A stretch of DNA of 64,000 nucleotides from Penicillus capitatus (lineage: Eukaryota > Chlorophyta). Position 1 is the stretch's first letter, and every line of letters begins with the position of its first letter. The position numbers and the translations under genes are program-made. Shown one piece after another: positions 43,601-55,131 of this stretch. The stretch covers positions 434,001 to 498,000 of the forward strand of contig OZ287694.1 of assembly GCA_965649825.1 (NCBI GenBank). The letters run 5' to 3'. Below the pieces are notes generated by a model. The model saw only the letters and a program-made list of their open reading frames with translations, was not told the DNA's origin and made no database searches.

Positions 43601-46054
43601 ATCGAGAGGTTGTGCGCTACCAAGTGAGACTCCTGTAACCAGATTGCTCCACCGTTCTTGGACTTTGCTCGTTCAATCGCAGAGTCGACGATAAGAAGCG
43701 AGCTGTTTTCACTTACTGCAGCAAAACCACCAGAGATTTCCGCAGAGCTGCCAAAGAATTGTGATTGCGCGATATCCAGGCTTGAATACCACGCCCGGAC
43801 AAAGCTTCCATGTTTGGATTTGCTGTTGACAGCGGTGGTGTGCTCCGCTGTTACCTTCGACTTCCACGCATACATGAAGCCTCCATCGTCTCCTGCGCCA
43901 TTGGATGTCGCGTTCGTGTACTGGAGCGTCACATTTGACTGCTCAATGTAGGCAAAACCGCCACGCGTTTGTGCACTGTTCTTCAGCGCAGACGTATCCT
44001 CCATCTTCATCCTCGAGTTCCACACGAACATGAAACCGCCAAGGTCTCCCGCGCTATTCGATGTAGCGTTCGTGTGCTGGAGGGTCACATTCGACTGCTC
44101 AATGTGTGCGAAACCGCCACGCGCTTCTGCGCTGTTTTTCAGCGCGTTTATATCTTCCAGCTTCAACCTCGAGCTCTTCGCAAACATGAAACCGCCAATG
44201 TCTCCCGCGCTATTAGATGTCGCATTCGTCTGTTGTAGTGTCACATTCGACTGCTCAATGTGGGCAAAACCGCCACGCGCTTCTGCGTTGTTTTTCAGAG
44301 CGGACGTATCCTCCATCTTCAACTTCGAATTTTTCGCAAACATGAAGCCGCCAAGGTTTCCTGCGCTATTGGACGTCGCGTTCGTGTGCTTGAGTGTCGC
44401 ATTCGACTGCTCAATGTACGCGAAACCGCCACGTGCTCTTGCACTGTTCGCCAGCGCGGATGTATCCTCCAGCTTCACCGTTGAGTTCCACGAGTAGATG
44501 AAGCCGCCAAGTTCTCCTGCGCTGCTGTTCGCCGCGTTTGTGTGCTTGAAGTTCGCTCTTGAGTGAATGAGGTAGACACAACCACCTTCCTTGGAGCCAA
44601 CGTTGTTAATGAAACTTGAGTTGAGCACGGAAACATTCGTCTTTTCGGCAAAGATTGCTGCCCCTCTGAAGCCTTCAGTTTCAAAGATGACGCTGTCTTC
44701 TATCTGGGCAGACGACTTGACCAAATGAAAGCAGGGACTCTTCATTCCGTCGGCGATACGTGAATCGAGAGAATTCCGGCTAAACACCGTTTTCGACACT
44801 GAAAGAGAGCTGTCTTGAATTCGGATAACTGTGAGCTTGTTTCCTCGAACCGTGAATCCTCGGATCGTGGTGTTGGATGAGTCAACCCCATAGAGCAAGG
44901 AAGATTGCTGCCCACTGGTTGCGGCCATTCTGTTTCCGAAAGCGACGCAGTTTTCCAACCGGTTCGTCTTTCCTAGATGGACACCGCAGGCCTCGCCAGA
45001 ACAGACGTTCTCCGTGATCTCCACTTCCATTATCTCGAGTTCAGAACAGGACGAGGAGGGCATTCGAACTCCGGAAGCTGCTATTAGGCTGTTCTTTCGA
45101 AAGACGACTCGGTGCAGAGCTACGAGGCCGTAGGTTTCTTGGGAATGGCATGCTTCGACGTCAACAACCGCTTGGGATCCATCTGTGCCGTCGAATGCAC
45201 ACTCTTCAATGACGAGATCGACGAAAGTGACATTCACGGACCTACAAGCGAAGCGAGAATGACCATCATTCTCACTCGAAGCGGTCTTACTGGACGAGAA
45301 AGAGGCCAGAGTTCTTGTGAGGACATGTGAATGTTGTCTTTGTTTTCGGGGTGAGATTGACGCCGTCATTAGAGTCGGCGTCTTCGATTTGGGTCATGAG
45401 GGTCAGTTGCCAGGGAATGGTGACTCGCGACGATGGGCGCACGACGTCTGTCGCGTCAAACGACAGAACATCGCCTTCTTTGGTGCAATTGACAATCTCT
45501 TGGAGATCGTTGTCGATTTCTTCAAGCACCGTGCCGTCGACGAGCCATGTTTTGCCATCGGCAGTCGTGTATCTTTCTGTAGCATCATGCGTCAACGCAC
45601 ATTCAAAACCTGACACGCCAGAACACCATCGAAAATCGGCGTTCGATATAGCGAATAGAAAATGCCGAACCTGTATTGATTCCGCCACCGAAGCCGTTGA
45701 ACTGAGAAAGAGCGCGCGCGTCGTTTACCATCTATGGACAACAAACGAGATGGTTTATGCTCTTACTGCCGAATGGCGGCGGGGGAATTCGACATTACGT
45801 TTCGAAAGAGGTCGGAGGATAAAGCTGCAGGTGTTTTGGAAACCATGAGTGGCGATTCGTTGTCCGTTTTGCCTAAAACACGAGACAGCACCGCTAAAGA
45901 GTTACGGTGAAGTTAGCGTAAGAGAACCGTCTTTGGCCGAAGCGGCATCTGGAGGACGCGGGGACGCGCTCTGAACAGCGCGTAACAGTCCGACTCCACG
46001 CGCGAAGACGCAGCAGAACAGACAGAGCTCGAGGCAAGACAGAGTTCTTCGCAT
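40674..46054 (-). CDS. Second Pmp-repeat surface protein with multi-TM C-terminus
   Basis: ATG at 46054 opens a signal peptide (LSCLELCLFCCVFARG). Exons 46054-45906, 45872-45767 and 45731-45671 are joined by introns of 33 and 35 bp. A 60-bp intron leads to FECALTHDATERYTT and onward. The ectodomain includes a 680-residue exon (45369-43321 region) of beta-helix Pmp repeats (GGFAYIEQSN, GGAIWLQESH). A Cys-rich EGF-like module follows (CEDCSSTTYNFFHSAKHCQPC, then DGYWQKTPC), a membrane span (AYILTSAIILLGITGITI), and a multi-span domain containing MRCYEGDHWKLVYLV and YRSYRMDLRRYWE. Stop at 40674. It has the same domain order as the 3058-9489 gene but low identity, so it is a divergent paralogue. 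The likely role is surface adhesion or sensing. Exon borders between 41.7 and 43.3 kb were not all fixed. Confidence 0.75.
43900..44530 (-). repeat. 156-bp intragenic tandem repeats in the Pmp ectodomain
   Basis: About four copies of a 52-residue double Pmp repeat (GGFAHIEQSNVTLQHTNATS ... DTSALKN..AEAR) with high nucleotide similarity at a 156-bp period. The exact multiple of three keeps the frame. This points to recent expansion and possible length polymorphism. Confidence 0.85.
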
Positions 46055-46299
46055 CTTGAAGACGAGAAAGCCTAAACGAAACGTTGCAGAATGCGTCGTT
46101 TCGTTCGGCGAGAATCATTAACGACAGATTGATGCGGCAAGTGAAAAGACAGATGAATCAATCTGTCTTCGCAGAGGGACGAACTTGCTCGATGCGGCAG
46201 GCAGCCACACACACGTGCAGTTACTGTAGACCTCGAAGTGTGACCACTGCAGTTGTCGCTGTCGCTGTCCTGTCACATCTATTGGTCGAATGTGATTCG

Positions 46300-47300
46300 T
46301 TCTGGCAGCTTCGTCAAATCGAAGCAAATGAACCGGAGATGATCGTCTGATGTGACGGAATGTCGACTTGGACGAGTCTTGTCTTACCTGCGTTGATCAG
46401 ATGTTTGAGGAATCCAGTCAACATCAACTCCTGCTTGCGTCGGACGTTCTGGGAATCGTAGTGTTGACTGATGAGACGTTGATCGCGATCGATTCTTCAT
46501 ACCAGAGGAACAGAGAGTGCGTGAAACGCAAATGGCATTGCCTACGATGTCTCGCCAAAAGTGCATTCTATAAAGAGGACATCATAACTGTTCTTCATGC
46601 ATCAACATTCACAATGACGCTTTTATACGTTGACTTCGATCAAGCTGTTAGACTGGGGTGTCGACATTCGCACAAGAAGGAATTGTTTGCTTGAGGTCTA
46701 GAGGTAATGAGATGTCCAAAGATAGAAAGAAATCTGTCTGCTGAATGACAGAGAGAAATTACATCGAATTGGATCTCAGATGTCCATTTCGAATAGAACT
46801 GACCGTTGGATCTCTCGTTTTTTCGCGAATCGCACGCGTCGAGAAGTTGCAAGATAAAGGGATTCAGAACCCTCGTTGCTTTATCGAAGACGTGAGCGCC
46901 CCAGCCAGTCAAAGCAACTGACTGCCCATCCTGCACAAAACGACAAATCTCTATTCTTCACAGCCGATGTAGCGACGCAGCTCTGTTCGACAGTCTTCCT
47001 TCGAAGGCTTGAGCAGTCTTGTCATGAAAGGAAGCTTGTCATGCTCAGGAGGAATCTGATGGAAGAGGAAAGTAGACATTGCCGTTTCGCTTCTCTTCAG
47101 TGTGGAGTATTGCGGGGAAGAGGAGAACGTTTTCTGTCGAGGAAGCGATAGACAGGTCGTGTACGCAATAGATCGTCCACCCACCGCGTCCATCCTTCTT
47201 ATCGTCCACTACGTTCACTGGCACGGCAATGACTGAAAAGATACCTTAGATCCAAACTTAGACAGAGATACCCCTTCAGTTGGGGACCATTAGGAGCATA
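46300..47300 (-). CDS. Unresolved spliced gene, possible histidine-phosphatase-like segment
   Basis: Minus-strand exon-like pieces: AYRYAPNGPQLKG (about 47300-47265); VIAVPVNVVDDKKDGRGGWT then IYCVHDLSIASS (about 47235-47100); LPFMTRLLKPSKEDCRTELR (about 47030-46960); and DGQSVALTGWGAHVFDKATR (about 46930-46800). The IYCVHD motif recalls the HD motif of the histidine acid phosphatase family. I found no RHG motif upstream and could not close the splicing. Treat the function as unknown. Confidence 0.25.
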
Positions 47301-49358
47301 GCGATATGCAAGAATACCTTGTGTCTGAAGAATTTATGGAATCGTCGGCGATCAGCATTCTCAGACCTGCACGCCAGTGAGCCCAGTTCGCCGCCTACCT
47401 ACCGAAATCCGTTGTGTCATTCGTTTTGGACAACCTACAGGTACATACCTTCGTTCAGAATGGCTACACGATAATAAGGCGCGGCTTGCAGAACTGCGGG
47501 CGTGTTGCTACGTCTGTCGTACATTCGGGGACAGATGACTCCATTCGTGCAGCTCTGTCACCGCAGAGCCACAGAATTGATGAAGTCAATTCTCCAAATC
47601 ATCTCGAACGCACCAACAGAAGTTTCACATGAATACGAAGCTGCAAGTTTGCATCAGTGGAAAGCGCTAGACTGAAAACATTTTATTAAATTGTACGACA
47701 AGGTCGAAAACGACGTGACAGCACCTGTTTGCCATAGATATCTGAATGCATTGCGGGAAGACCCCTTACAATCCATTTCAAAGCGTAGATGCGTGATCAT
47801 GATGCATAGGCACGACACGCCTGTCGGGCACGCGTACGGTAGTGGGATCTGTGTCTAAAGAGTCGACGAGACAGCGGGGTTTTAGAATCCTTTCAGCCGG
47901 CAACATTAATCTTTACTGCGAACAAAAGAACTTTGGCGTCATGAAGGCTGATCTATGCTCGACAGAGTCACTCGGAGTCACGATCGTCTGGCGAAGCCGC
48001 CTTCGAATACAGCAGGAATATCACGTAGCATCGAAAAGCAATCAAGTCCACGACGGGGCAGTTCTGTCTGGGAAGATCTCTCTACAGACAGAATACCAAC
48101 ACTCTCAGTTCAGAAAGAAGAGCATCATGCATGATGACATTGTCTTGCGTTATCAACTTCTTGATAAAGCAGTCCATGGTGCTGGACGAGAAGAAAGGTA
48201 GGCACCACATGACTTGGATGTGTTTTCCTAACGCACTCGATTGTCCTCTTTCGAGAGAAAGGCTCCATTCGTTCGTCCGCGTTCCAAAGAGTAGACACGC
48301 GACGTCCAGACAAATCTCGTTTGTTTAAGCGACACGAGAATGGATGGATCGAATCACGTGCCGAGTGTCTTCGCCATTGCCTTTTTGTTTCTTCCACCAG
48401 AGGGTGACCACGGAACTCACACATCTCACTCCTGTTCGTTAAGGTCTACCCTACGATGCAGAAGAAAGCACTTCCGTTGAGAACGAAATATAGAGAGAGC
48501 GTGGATTCTTCGTGTCTTGATGCCGAGATCGCCGGCCATTACATCGCGCGAATCGAGATAGGGACTGATTGAATACGATCGTACGGTAAAGACGTCGCGT
48601 CGTGATGGACCGCCGCATACATAGCGGAAAGAGAGAAACCGTTGCCGACTCCGAAAGTGCCGCCGTGTTCATTGCAGCGGCAAAACGGAGGAGCTGTGTT
48701 TTGTCGGAAATTCGTTTCATTCTTAAGCTCATTGGCTCGTTCTGGATGTACCTTTGCAGCTAGTAGCACTCGAGCTGACTAGATATCAGCACAAAACCGA
48801 CATGAATGGCGCGTTCGCCAATGGTTTCTTGTGGCCAGTCGTCTTTTGCACTCGTGTTCATTCCGTTTTTCTGACTCGCCGACGAATCTCTTATCGAGTT
48901 CGTTTTCTGAGCGATTAGGGTCAGTCAAATTCTGACAACTCGCTAACAAGCTCTTGCATCGCTCAGAGTTGCGCAACCAGCTTCTCTTCGAACGACGCAT
49001 GTGCTACGGTAGTTACGCATCTTTACCTGTCAAAACACTATGAGAGCGCTCTCTACACATGAAGTATTTAGGAGGAGAACATTACAGCGTCGCTTATCGA
49101 TCTTTGTGGCGTGCGGCCGGAGACCTTTCGCTACCGCGCTATCACACGAATGCACGGATACGTGTTCCGCGGTTGGAGTTTCAAGTCGTTGACGGCGAGG
49201 CGGCGAGGGGTTTCTGAGCTATTCGGAAGAGGGATGTGTCATCCATCGAGCTGGCGATCATTCGGAGATGGCGAGAACGCGAATGGAATTCCTCGTTTGT
49301 ACATTTGAGACGCAAGTTGCATGAATAGAGTCAAAAGCGTTCGATGTCGAACAATCTA
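47301..49358. other. Stretch without a supported gene
   Basis: Only scattered short frames on both strands, none with a recognisable motif, conserved start or consistent exon chain. It may contain 5' exons of the 46.3-47.3 kb gene. Confidence 0.35.
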
Positions 49359-51752
49359 TCACGGCCCATAGTATTCGTCAGACCACGTGCCGTGAAATCC
49401 GTGACCAATCGTATGCTCCAAATAAAGAATGGCAATAGGACCATCCGCAATCTTAGCGGCGTCGAGAATCGCGAATTCCGTCTTCTGACGGAATGCATCG
49501 TAACAGAGGGCGACAATCCATCCATCCTCCTCTTCCACTCCTCCCGGTTCTGATACAGAAACACCACCAACCGTTCCTGAGAATGCGTTGTCATGGTTGG
49601 CCAGACGCACTTGGTATAAAGCGTGGCTCGCCGACGAAGTAGTGCTCCCCTTTCGTCCATGTCTCCATGCCTCCGGTTTCGTAGTCGAACTGAGACACGA
49701 CACGATCAGCGATGCGAAGCACGCAGAGGTGGACGCACTTTTCCCAGTACTTGTGTCTTGGAGTACGCATCTGGATACATCATGGTAACCATATAGGTGT
49801 AGCGCTGACGTCGTCCGACGTTGTGCGGATTCACACTGGCGAGATCCATTACATACGCCGTCATCTCTTTCGTCTCCACGCCGCCGTCCGAAGACAGTGT
49901 CGTTCGCCTCCACCTAAGAAAAGAGTTACAGCGACAGGAAAGACACTCGAGATTCTTCCGAACCGCGGGCCTGTGCCGATATCAGGATTGTAGACCTCTG
50001 AGCCGGGCAGCGTTTGATCAGCAATGCCTTCGACCGGGTGTGTCACGTAATGGGTCGCATCAACGATCACATTTCCATCTTCTTCGAAAGCATTGATAAA
50101 GTGAAACAAGAAAGTTGTCTCCTCGAGCTGCCGATAAACGTCGGACAGGTCACACAACAATTGAAATAGTTGAATAGCATGGTGTGCGTACCTGATAGAC
50201 CTTTGGTGCGGCGTTTTCCGGTACATGGCCGTCGGGTGATGGACGAGGCAACAGATGAAACTGAAACACTCGAGGTTTTCTCACGTGCCGTCTTTTAATA
50301 CAGACATCTCACTTCGTGGACGCCGCCATCTTCGAAGACGAATGCGTTTCCAGCGCCGACACTCGGATCGAGAAGTTTCTTCATATCCATTCGCATTGGA
50401 AACTGGAGATCGAGTGTTGCGAGCGAGGCAATGGTATCGCCGGCTTTACCTTGTTGAAGACGTAATAGTTTTCAGTGACGCCGATGGAGTGCAGGAGTGA
50501 GAGGTCGTCAAAGGAATACGTCTGTCGGGCATGCACATTCAGATCTTCGTCAATTTCGTAGATGCTGACATCCGTTCGCACAAATGGCGGAGAGAAGGCC
50601 GGCTAGAGAAAAGAACAGCTCAAAGGACAGTTAAGTGAAATAGATCCTGACCGTCTGTCGTGCCATGGGCAAGATGGTGACGCCACGTCGTTTGTCGTAT
50701 ACAGCGTCGCCGACGCCGAAAACGGAATCAGCATCCAGATAACGGCAACCTAGAACGATTGGATACTTCATTAGCACTAATGCCATGTGCCAAACGAAAA
50801 GGAGTGCGAGAGAGCCTCACTGGAATTCTGCGGGGAAGAGAAGAACTGCTTCATGCCGAGATGCCATACAGTAGAGAATAGATCTTGCTTCGATCGCGGA
50901 TCGATCGTCCGCAGTGTGTGAGGGTCGAGTACCGTCAAATAGGCACCCTGCAAAGAAAGGCGTTGCAGAACGACGGCTACGACACGCAACAGGCGACAAT
51001 ACTTCTTGTGGGATGAGTAGTTTGTTTCCCACCACGATAGGCATTCCGTTTCCCGGGTTTCTGGGAAGGAATGACGCGAAAGGCAATGTGCCGTTCTTTG
51101 GCTCGGATCCGAACACGCCAGTGAATATCCGTCTTCCAACCTCCTCTTCGACCATGGTACTGCGTCACAAAGCATGATGCGACTGAGAAGTCCCACGGGG
51201 TCGGCCCTACTGAAGGGTCCGGACAAATCTGGACCGAAAGAAGGCCTTGCCGTCTCGAATGGCGATGCTTGCGATGATGCCGTTCGCTTCGAAGAACGAA
51301 CAAAACCTCTCGCCCAAGAAATCAATCTCTCCAGGGCCATTCCTATCGCCACGCGTCGGGATCCGAATGGCATGAGAATCGCGTGTCCGTTACCGGAAGT
51401 AGGTGCCATGCAGCTCTGCCGGGATTTCACCTTCGACGTTCTCGACCCAGTACCCCTCGGGGCATTCTTCTACGGATGTGTAGGCGGAGAAGTAGCACCT
51501 AGAAGGCACAAGACAGTGCGACGACTATGATGTCATTCAGAAGCACTCTCTGCCGACGTTGGTTCGTGCAAGATCGTCCTCCGTTTGTTCCGCCAGAGAG
51601 GACGGCGACTGAGGACTCGGACGACTGGTGAAAGCTGATTCGGACGCCTTTGGGATGTCGGCAATGCGCTTCGGTGCCCGATTCTTGCGAGAAAAACTGC
51701 GCGGAATGCAAAACGTGGTACCAGAGACACTAGCGAGACGAACGGATTTCAT
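49359..51752 (-). CDS. Carotenoid cleavage dioxygenase (RPE65/CCD family)
   Basis: Minus-strand exon chain ending at 49359. Family landmarks: GYWVENVEGEIPAELHGTYF (entry of the propeller), IIASIAIRDGKAFFRSRFVR, RRIFTGVFGS, DDLSLLHSIGVTENYYVF, LFHFINAFEEDGNVIVDATH, TWTKGEHYFVGEPRFIPSAS, EDGWIVALCYD, LDAAKIADGPIAI and GHGFHGTW with the final iron-ligand His. The join SAS|EPGG needs a 52-bp GC-AG intron (49550-49601). The likely start at 51752 opens MKSVRLASVSGTTFCIPRSF, a basic Ser-rich leader that could target an organelle; that first join is unresolved. The enzyme is a seven-blade propeller with Fe(II) held by four His that splits carotenoid or related polyene double bonds. Substrate cannot be predicted. 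Confidence 0.82.
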
Positions 51753-52025
51753 GTTAACAGACAACGCGAGGGAGAAAGGAATCGACTCTGATCTCAAAAT
51801 AAGAACTAAAGCTTATGCGATTGGGAAATCGATGTTGAACTCCAGTCATGCAAGTGTCAGCACGTGTGGTTCAGGCGATTCGTGCATTCATTGTACACGC
51901 CGTAGCTGATGTGACGCGTACCGCTCGAGTCAATACATCCAGTCGAACACCGCTTCAAACGATCTTGGCTCCAGCTGTGTATCGTCGTGCTGCAGTCTCT
52001 GGCAATGTTCCCTTAATTCGCGTTC

Positions 52026-52283
52026 ATGATGACCCCGGAAACCAACGAAGTGGATGATTTGGACCGACGATGTTTATTCGAAGATGGAATTGAGGTGACT
52101 GGCGAGTCGCTTCACATGAGGCAGCAAACAATCTCTGCCAACTGGCAACCTTTTCGGCCGATGGATGTGACTGGTCTCTCGTAAACTTGGCAGTTCGGCA
52201 GAAGAACAAAGAGATCCTCGTTGTCGAACTGACATTAGACAGGATGTGCTGTCAGGTCATGGATACTGGAACCAAGGGGTAAA
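52026..52283 (+). CDS. Possible coding exons, unrecognised
   Basis: Two overlapping frames read like protein: TPETNEVDDLDRRCLFEDGI and, 3' of it, ATFSADGCDWSLVNLAVRQK to a TAA near 52283. They could be consecutive exons of a plus-strand gene whose 5' part lies at 51.8-52.0 kb. No family recognised; joins not determined. Confidence 0.25.
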
Positions 52284-53140
52284 GAAGATGACGTGGACAT
52301 CTCATGCAAAAGTGCAGCGAAGAGCTGGGTGATACTCATGACAGTCGAATACGTGTTAGCACGATCCATTGTGTCACATGACGAATACCGTCACAGGAAG
52401 ACGCTCTGGCATAACATGCGTCTGGCCCCATTCCTGCCAGACGACACTTGTATTCGGCATCCTGAGAGAGGTTCTAGCAATGCTTCGTCGTGTCCAAGAG
52501 ATATCCGACAGAAGCCTTTCTATGGTTAGCAGCGTCTGTGGCTGTATGGAATCGCAGTCGTGGCGATGCGTGGCAAACCGTCGTACGAATAAATCGTCTG
52601 GCGACCATTGATTCGTGTCTTTTGTGTTCGTCTGCTTTGTTCCTCTCCGACTGAGCTCCAAACCACTGCGACTTGTGTGCGGACCACCTTCCTGTTGTTC
52701 GTCGTTGGTTCGGCGACGCAGTACACGTCCTTCAAACTGATCGCGGAAGGCGGAGCAGAACGCAGTCGGAGGTTTGTCGACGGAGGTCGTCTGTTGTTTT
52801 CCGCAGTGATCCGACCCGCCCGGAGAGAACGACGACGGGCAGTGGAACCACGAGCGTGGAAGACGACATGTACTGCGAAGTTTGCGTCCGAAGAAAAGCA
52901 AGCTCCCAACCGACGCGTCAGAAACCGACGGGTCGTGCGGCGACTCTCCATGTAAGTAGGCTCTCCTGCGACCGCGCATCGCCTAAGAACGTTTGTTTCT
53001 TCAAGGAGACTCTGAGGCCAATAGATTCCCGAGCGACTGCGACACCGCCCACCGAACAAGGCGAAAAGGGCACCATCAGAGTTTCCCTGCCAGCGGCGCC
53101 CTCGGGAAATCCACGTGAGCCGAGTCAGTCACGGTAGGGT
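52284..53140. other. Stretch without a supported gene
   Basis: Mutually overlapping frames on both strands at 52374-53137, none with a recognisable motif; Arg/Ser-rich composition on both strands suggests chance frames. Nothing firm seen. Confidence 0.3.
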
Positions 53141-54180
53141 CAACGCATGGGCGTGTGTTCTAGATGCAGCTGTCACCTGGTGGTGGCACCTGGCTGAGGC
53201 AGCTCTGCGGTGGGATAGGCGGAGTATGCGTGGACGTGGCGTCATTCTGAAGCGCTGGGCCCGGTCCAAGCCCCTCGCGTTCGGATCTGTCGCCAGTACC
53301 TTGAAGGATGCTGGCTTTGGAGGCCCCCACTCAGGACCCGCATTTCCATTTTTTTCTATAAGGGTCTCTTGTTAGGGTCTTTTCTTTTCGTCCTGAGTGG
53401 GTTTTTCAGTTCGCCGTATTAGACATTAGTTTTTTATTACTTTGTTAGACCCTGCTCTTTCTGTTCTCCTTTCTGTGTTTAGAGTAAGTAGCCTCTTTCT
53501 TGACTGTACATTAATTTTTTTACCTTTTCTATGTGTGCTCTGGCGACCTTTCTGTCGCGCTTACTTTATTTATGTTTATTGTTTCCCAATTTTGTTTTGT
53601 CTCATTCCCTGTGTTTGCCTGTTTGTTACTGTGATGTCTGGGCTTGAGACCGGCCACCTGCCTTCTTGACTGTGTGTTTCTCTGTTCGTGTTTTATTGCA
53701 TGTGTGTTTTTTCATCTATACTGTGTGTTTTGCTCTTTTCTGTCCCTTCCTTGTGTGTTTTTTTATTACCGTGCGCGCCGCCTTCGCATCCTTAGCTGGC
53801 TCTGCAGGGGGAAAGCACAGTGAAGGTGTGGGGTGAGGCTTTGCACGGGTCGGTGTCCCTGTCGTGGATGGTGACAGAAGCGGGCCCTGCAAGCTTTCGC
53901 TGCCCCCCAGGTCAGATCCCTACCTCTCTTGTATAGCATGACTCAGTACGTGTGTGTCTGCCATTAGGCTGTGGGTCGGGTCGCCGTCCGCCTCCAATGG
54001 ACAGCTGGCGATATACTTCACCCGAAGGCGCTGCACAGGCAGGTGATTACCAATAAACAATTAACTCCTTTTAAATAATAAGTCTATCGTCTTATCAGTG
54101 GTGGCCGGCGGCGAAACTTTCGCTGCTTCCCTTGACTAAGTCTTCTTTGCACCTGGATTAACACTACAGTTGTTCATATC
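53140..54180. other. Compositionally foreign block with T-rich core
   Basis: From about 53380 to 53780 the plus strand is strongly T-rich (runs such as TTTTTTTATTACC, TTAATTTTTTTACC) and nearly devoid of frames. It is flanked by G-rich sequence, with AATAAACAATTAA and TTTAAATAATAA at about 54050-54080. The style differs from the rest of the window. It could be a mobile-element remnant or a non-coding transcript; no protein or terminal repeats identify it. Confidence 0.4.
53326..53401. repeat. 12-bp perfect inverted repeat, 52-bp loop
   Basis: CCCACTCAGGAC at 53326-53337 and its exact reverse complement at 53390-53401, at the left edge of the T-rich block. Confidence 0.85.
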
Positions 54181-54808
54181 CCTTGACCTCGGTGGAAAAT
54201 TGGCACTCTTTCCATGCGCTGCAGATCCATGTTGACAGTATGTTGGCACCAGAGTCTTAATCTAATCATACACGTTCTAGATTGTACTATCATCTTCTTA
54301 CCTCGTACACCCACGAATGCCTTTCTTGTACTCTACTTTGCTAATACCGTCATCATAAGTCGTCAGTTCTGCAGTGCATGGAAAGCAGCCGGCATTCTTG
54401 GCTTCCTTTGGCATCCTCACTTACCTTAAGCTGGCTTAGTACTAGTTTACCATGAAATGCACGCTTGCTGTAGCTTGAGCGCTGCGCTTGCCGTCTCTTC
54501 GAAGGGGAAAACGAAGAGGTCACTATCCTTAACTTAAAGAATATGATCACGTTGCACACGGCCGGGAATGAATGCAATCATGTCTATCGCACTACGTTTA
54601 TCATCGTTTTACATACACATCATGTCAACGCTTCTCTGAGGGACAGATGTTGGATCATCACGTTGTCATCAGAAATGTCGAGAATGTCTATAAGTCGCCA
54701 TCATACTGCCCCTTCTGTTCATGGACCTGCTTGTCTTGCGAGCTGCTCAGAGATAACATCTACGTCTTTCAAAAATAATGCAGCAAATACATCCGCAAAA
54801 GGCAGAGG

Positions 54809-54879
54809 AAACGTTCGGCAGGTTTAGATGTTTAAATATCTCCACCAAGTTGTGCTTTCATCGCACCTGCCGAACGTTT
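54809..54879. repeat. 15-bp perfect inverted repeat (hairpin), 41-bp loop
   Basis: AAACGTTCGGCAGGT at 54809-54823 and its exact reverse complement at 54865-54879. It lies in a lower-GC, gene-poor stretch (54.2-55.1 kb). Confidence 0.9.
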
Positions 54880-55131
54880 TATCTTTTCCTCAATATCGAT
54901 TCCCTTGCCACTGTCAGTCAGCGGGAAAATCTGAAAAGACAATTCACTGATCAAGGAATTCTCCCGTGGTTGGCAGATCATTTCCAGCCCTGAACACTTG
55001 CTGCAACTCTTTGAAGCTTTTGTCGTCTTTTCTGTCCACACGAGTGCAACTAAAATGATGACAAGTCTTTGTCGCCCTGCTCCTCCAACAGAATTCAATA
55101 TTAACTCTTCTAATACAAGTATATGAATAAT

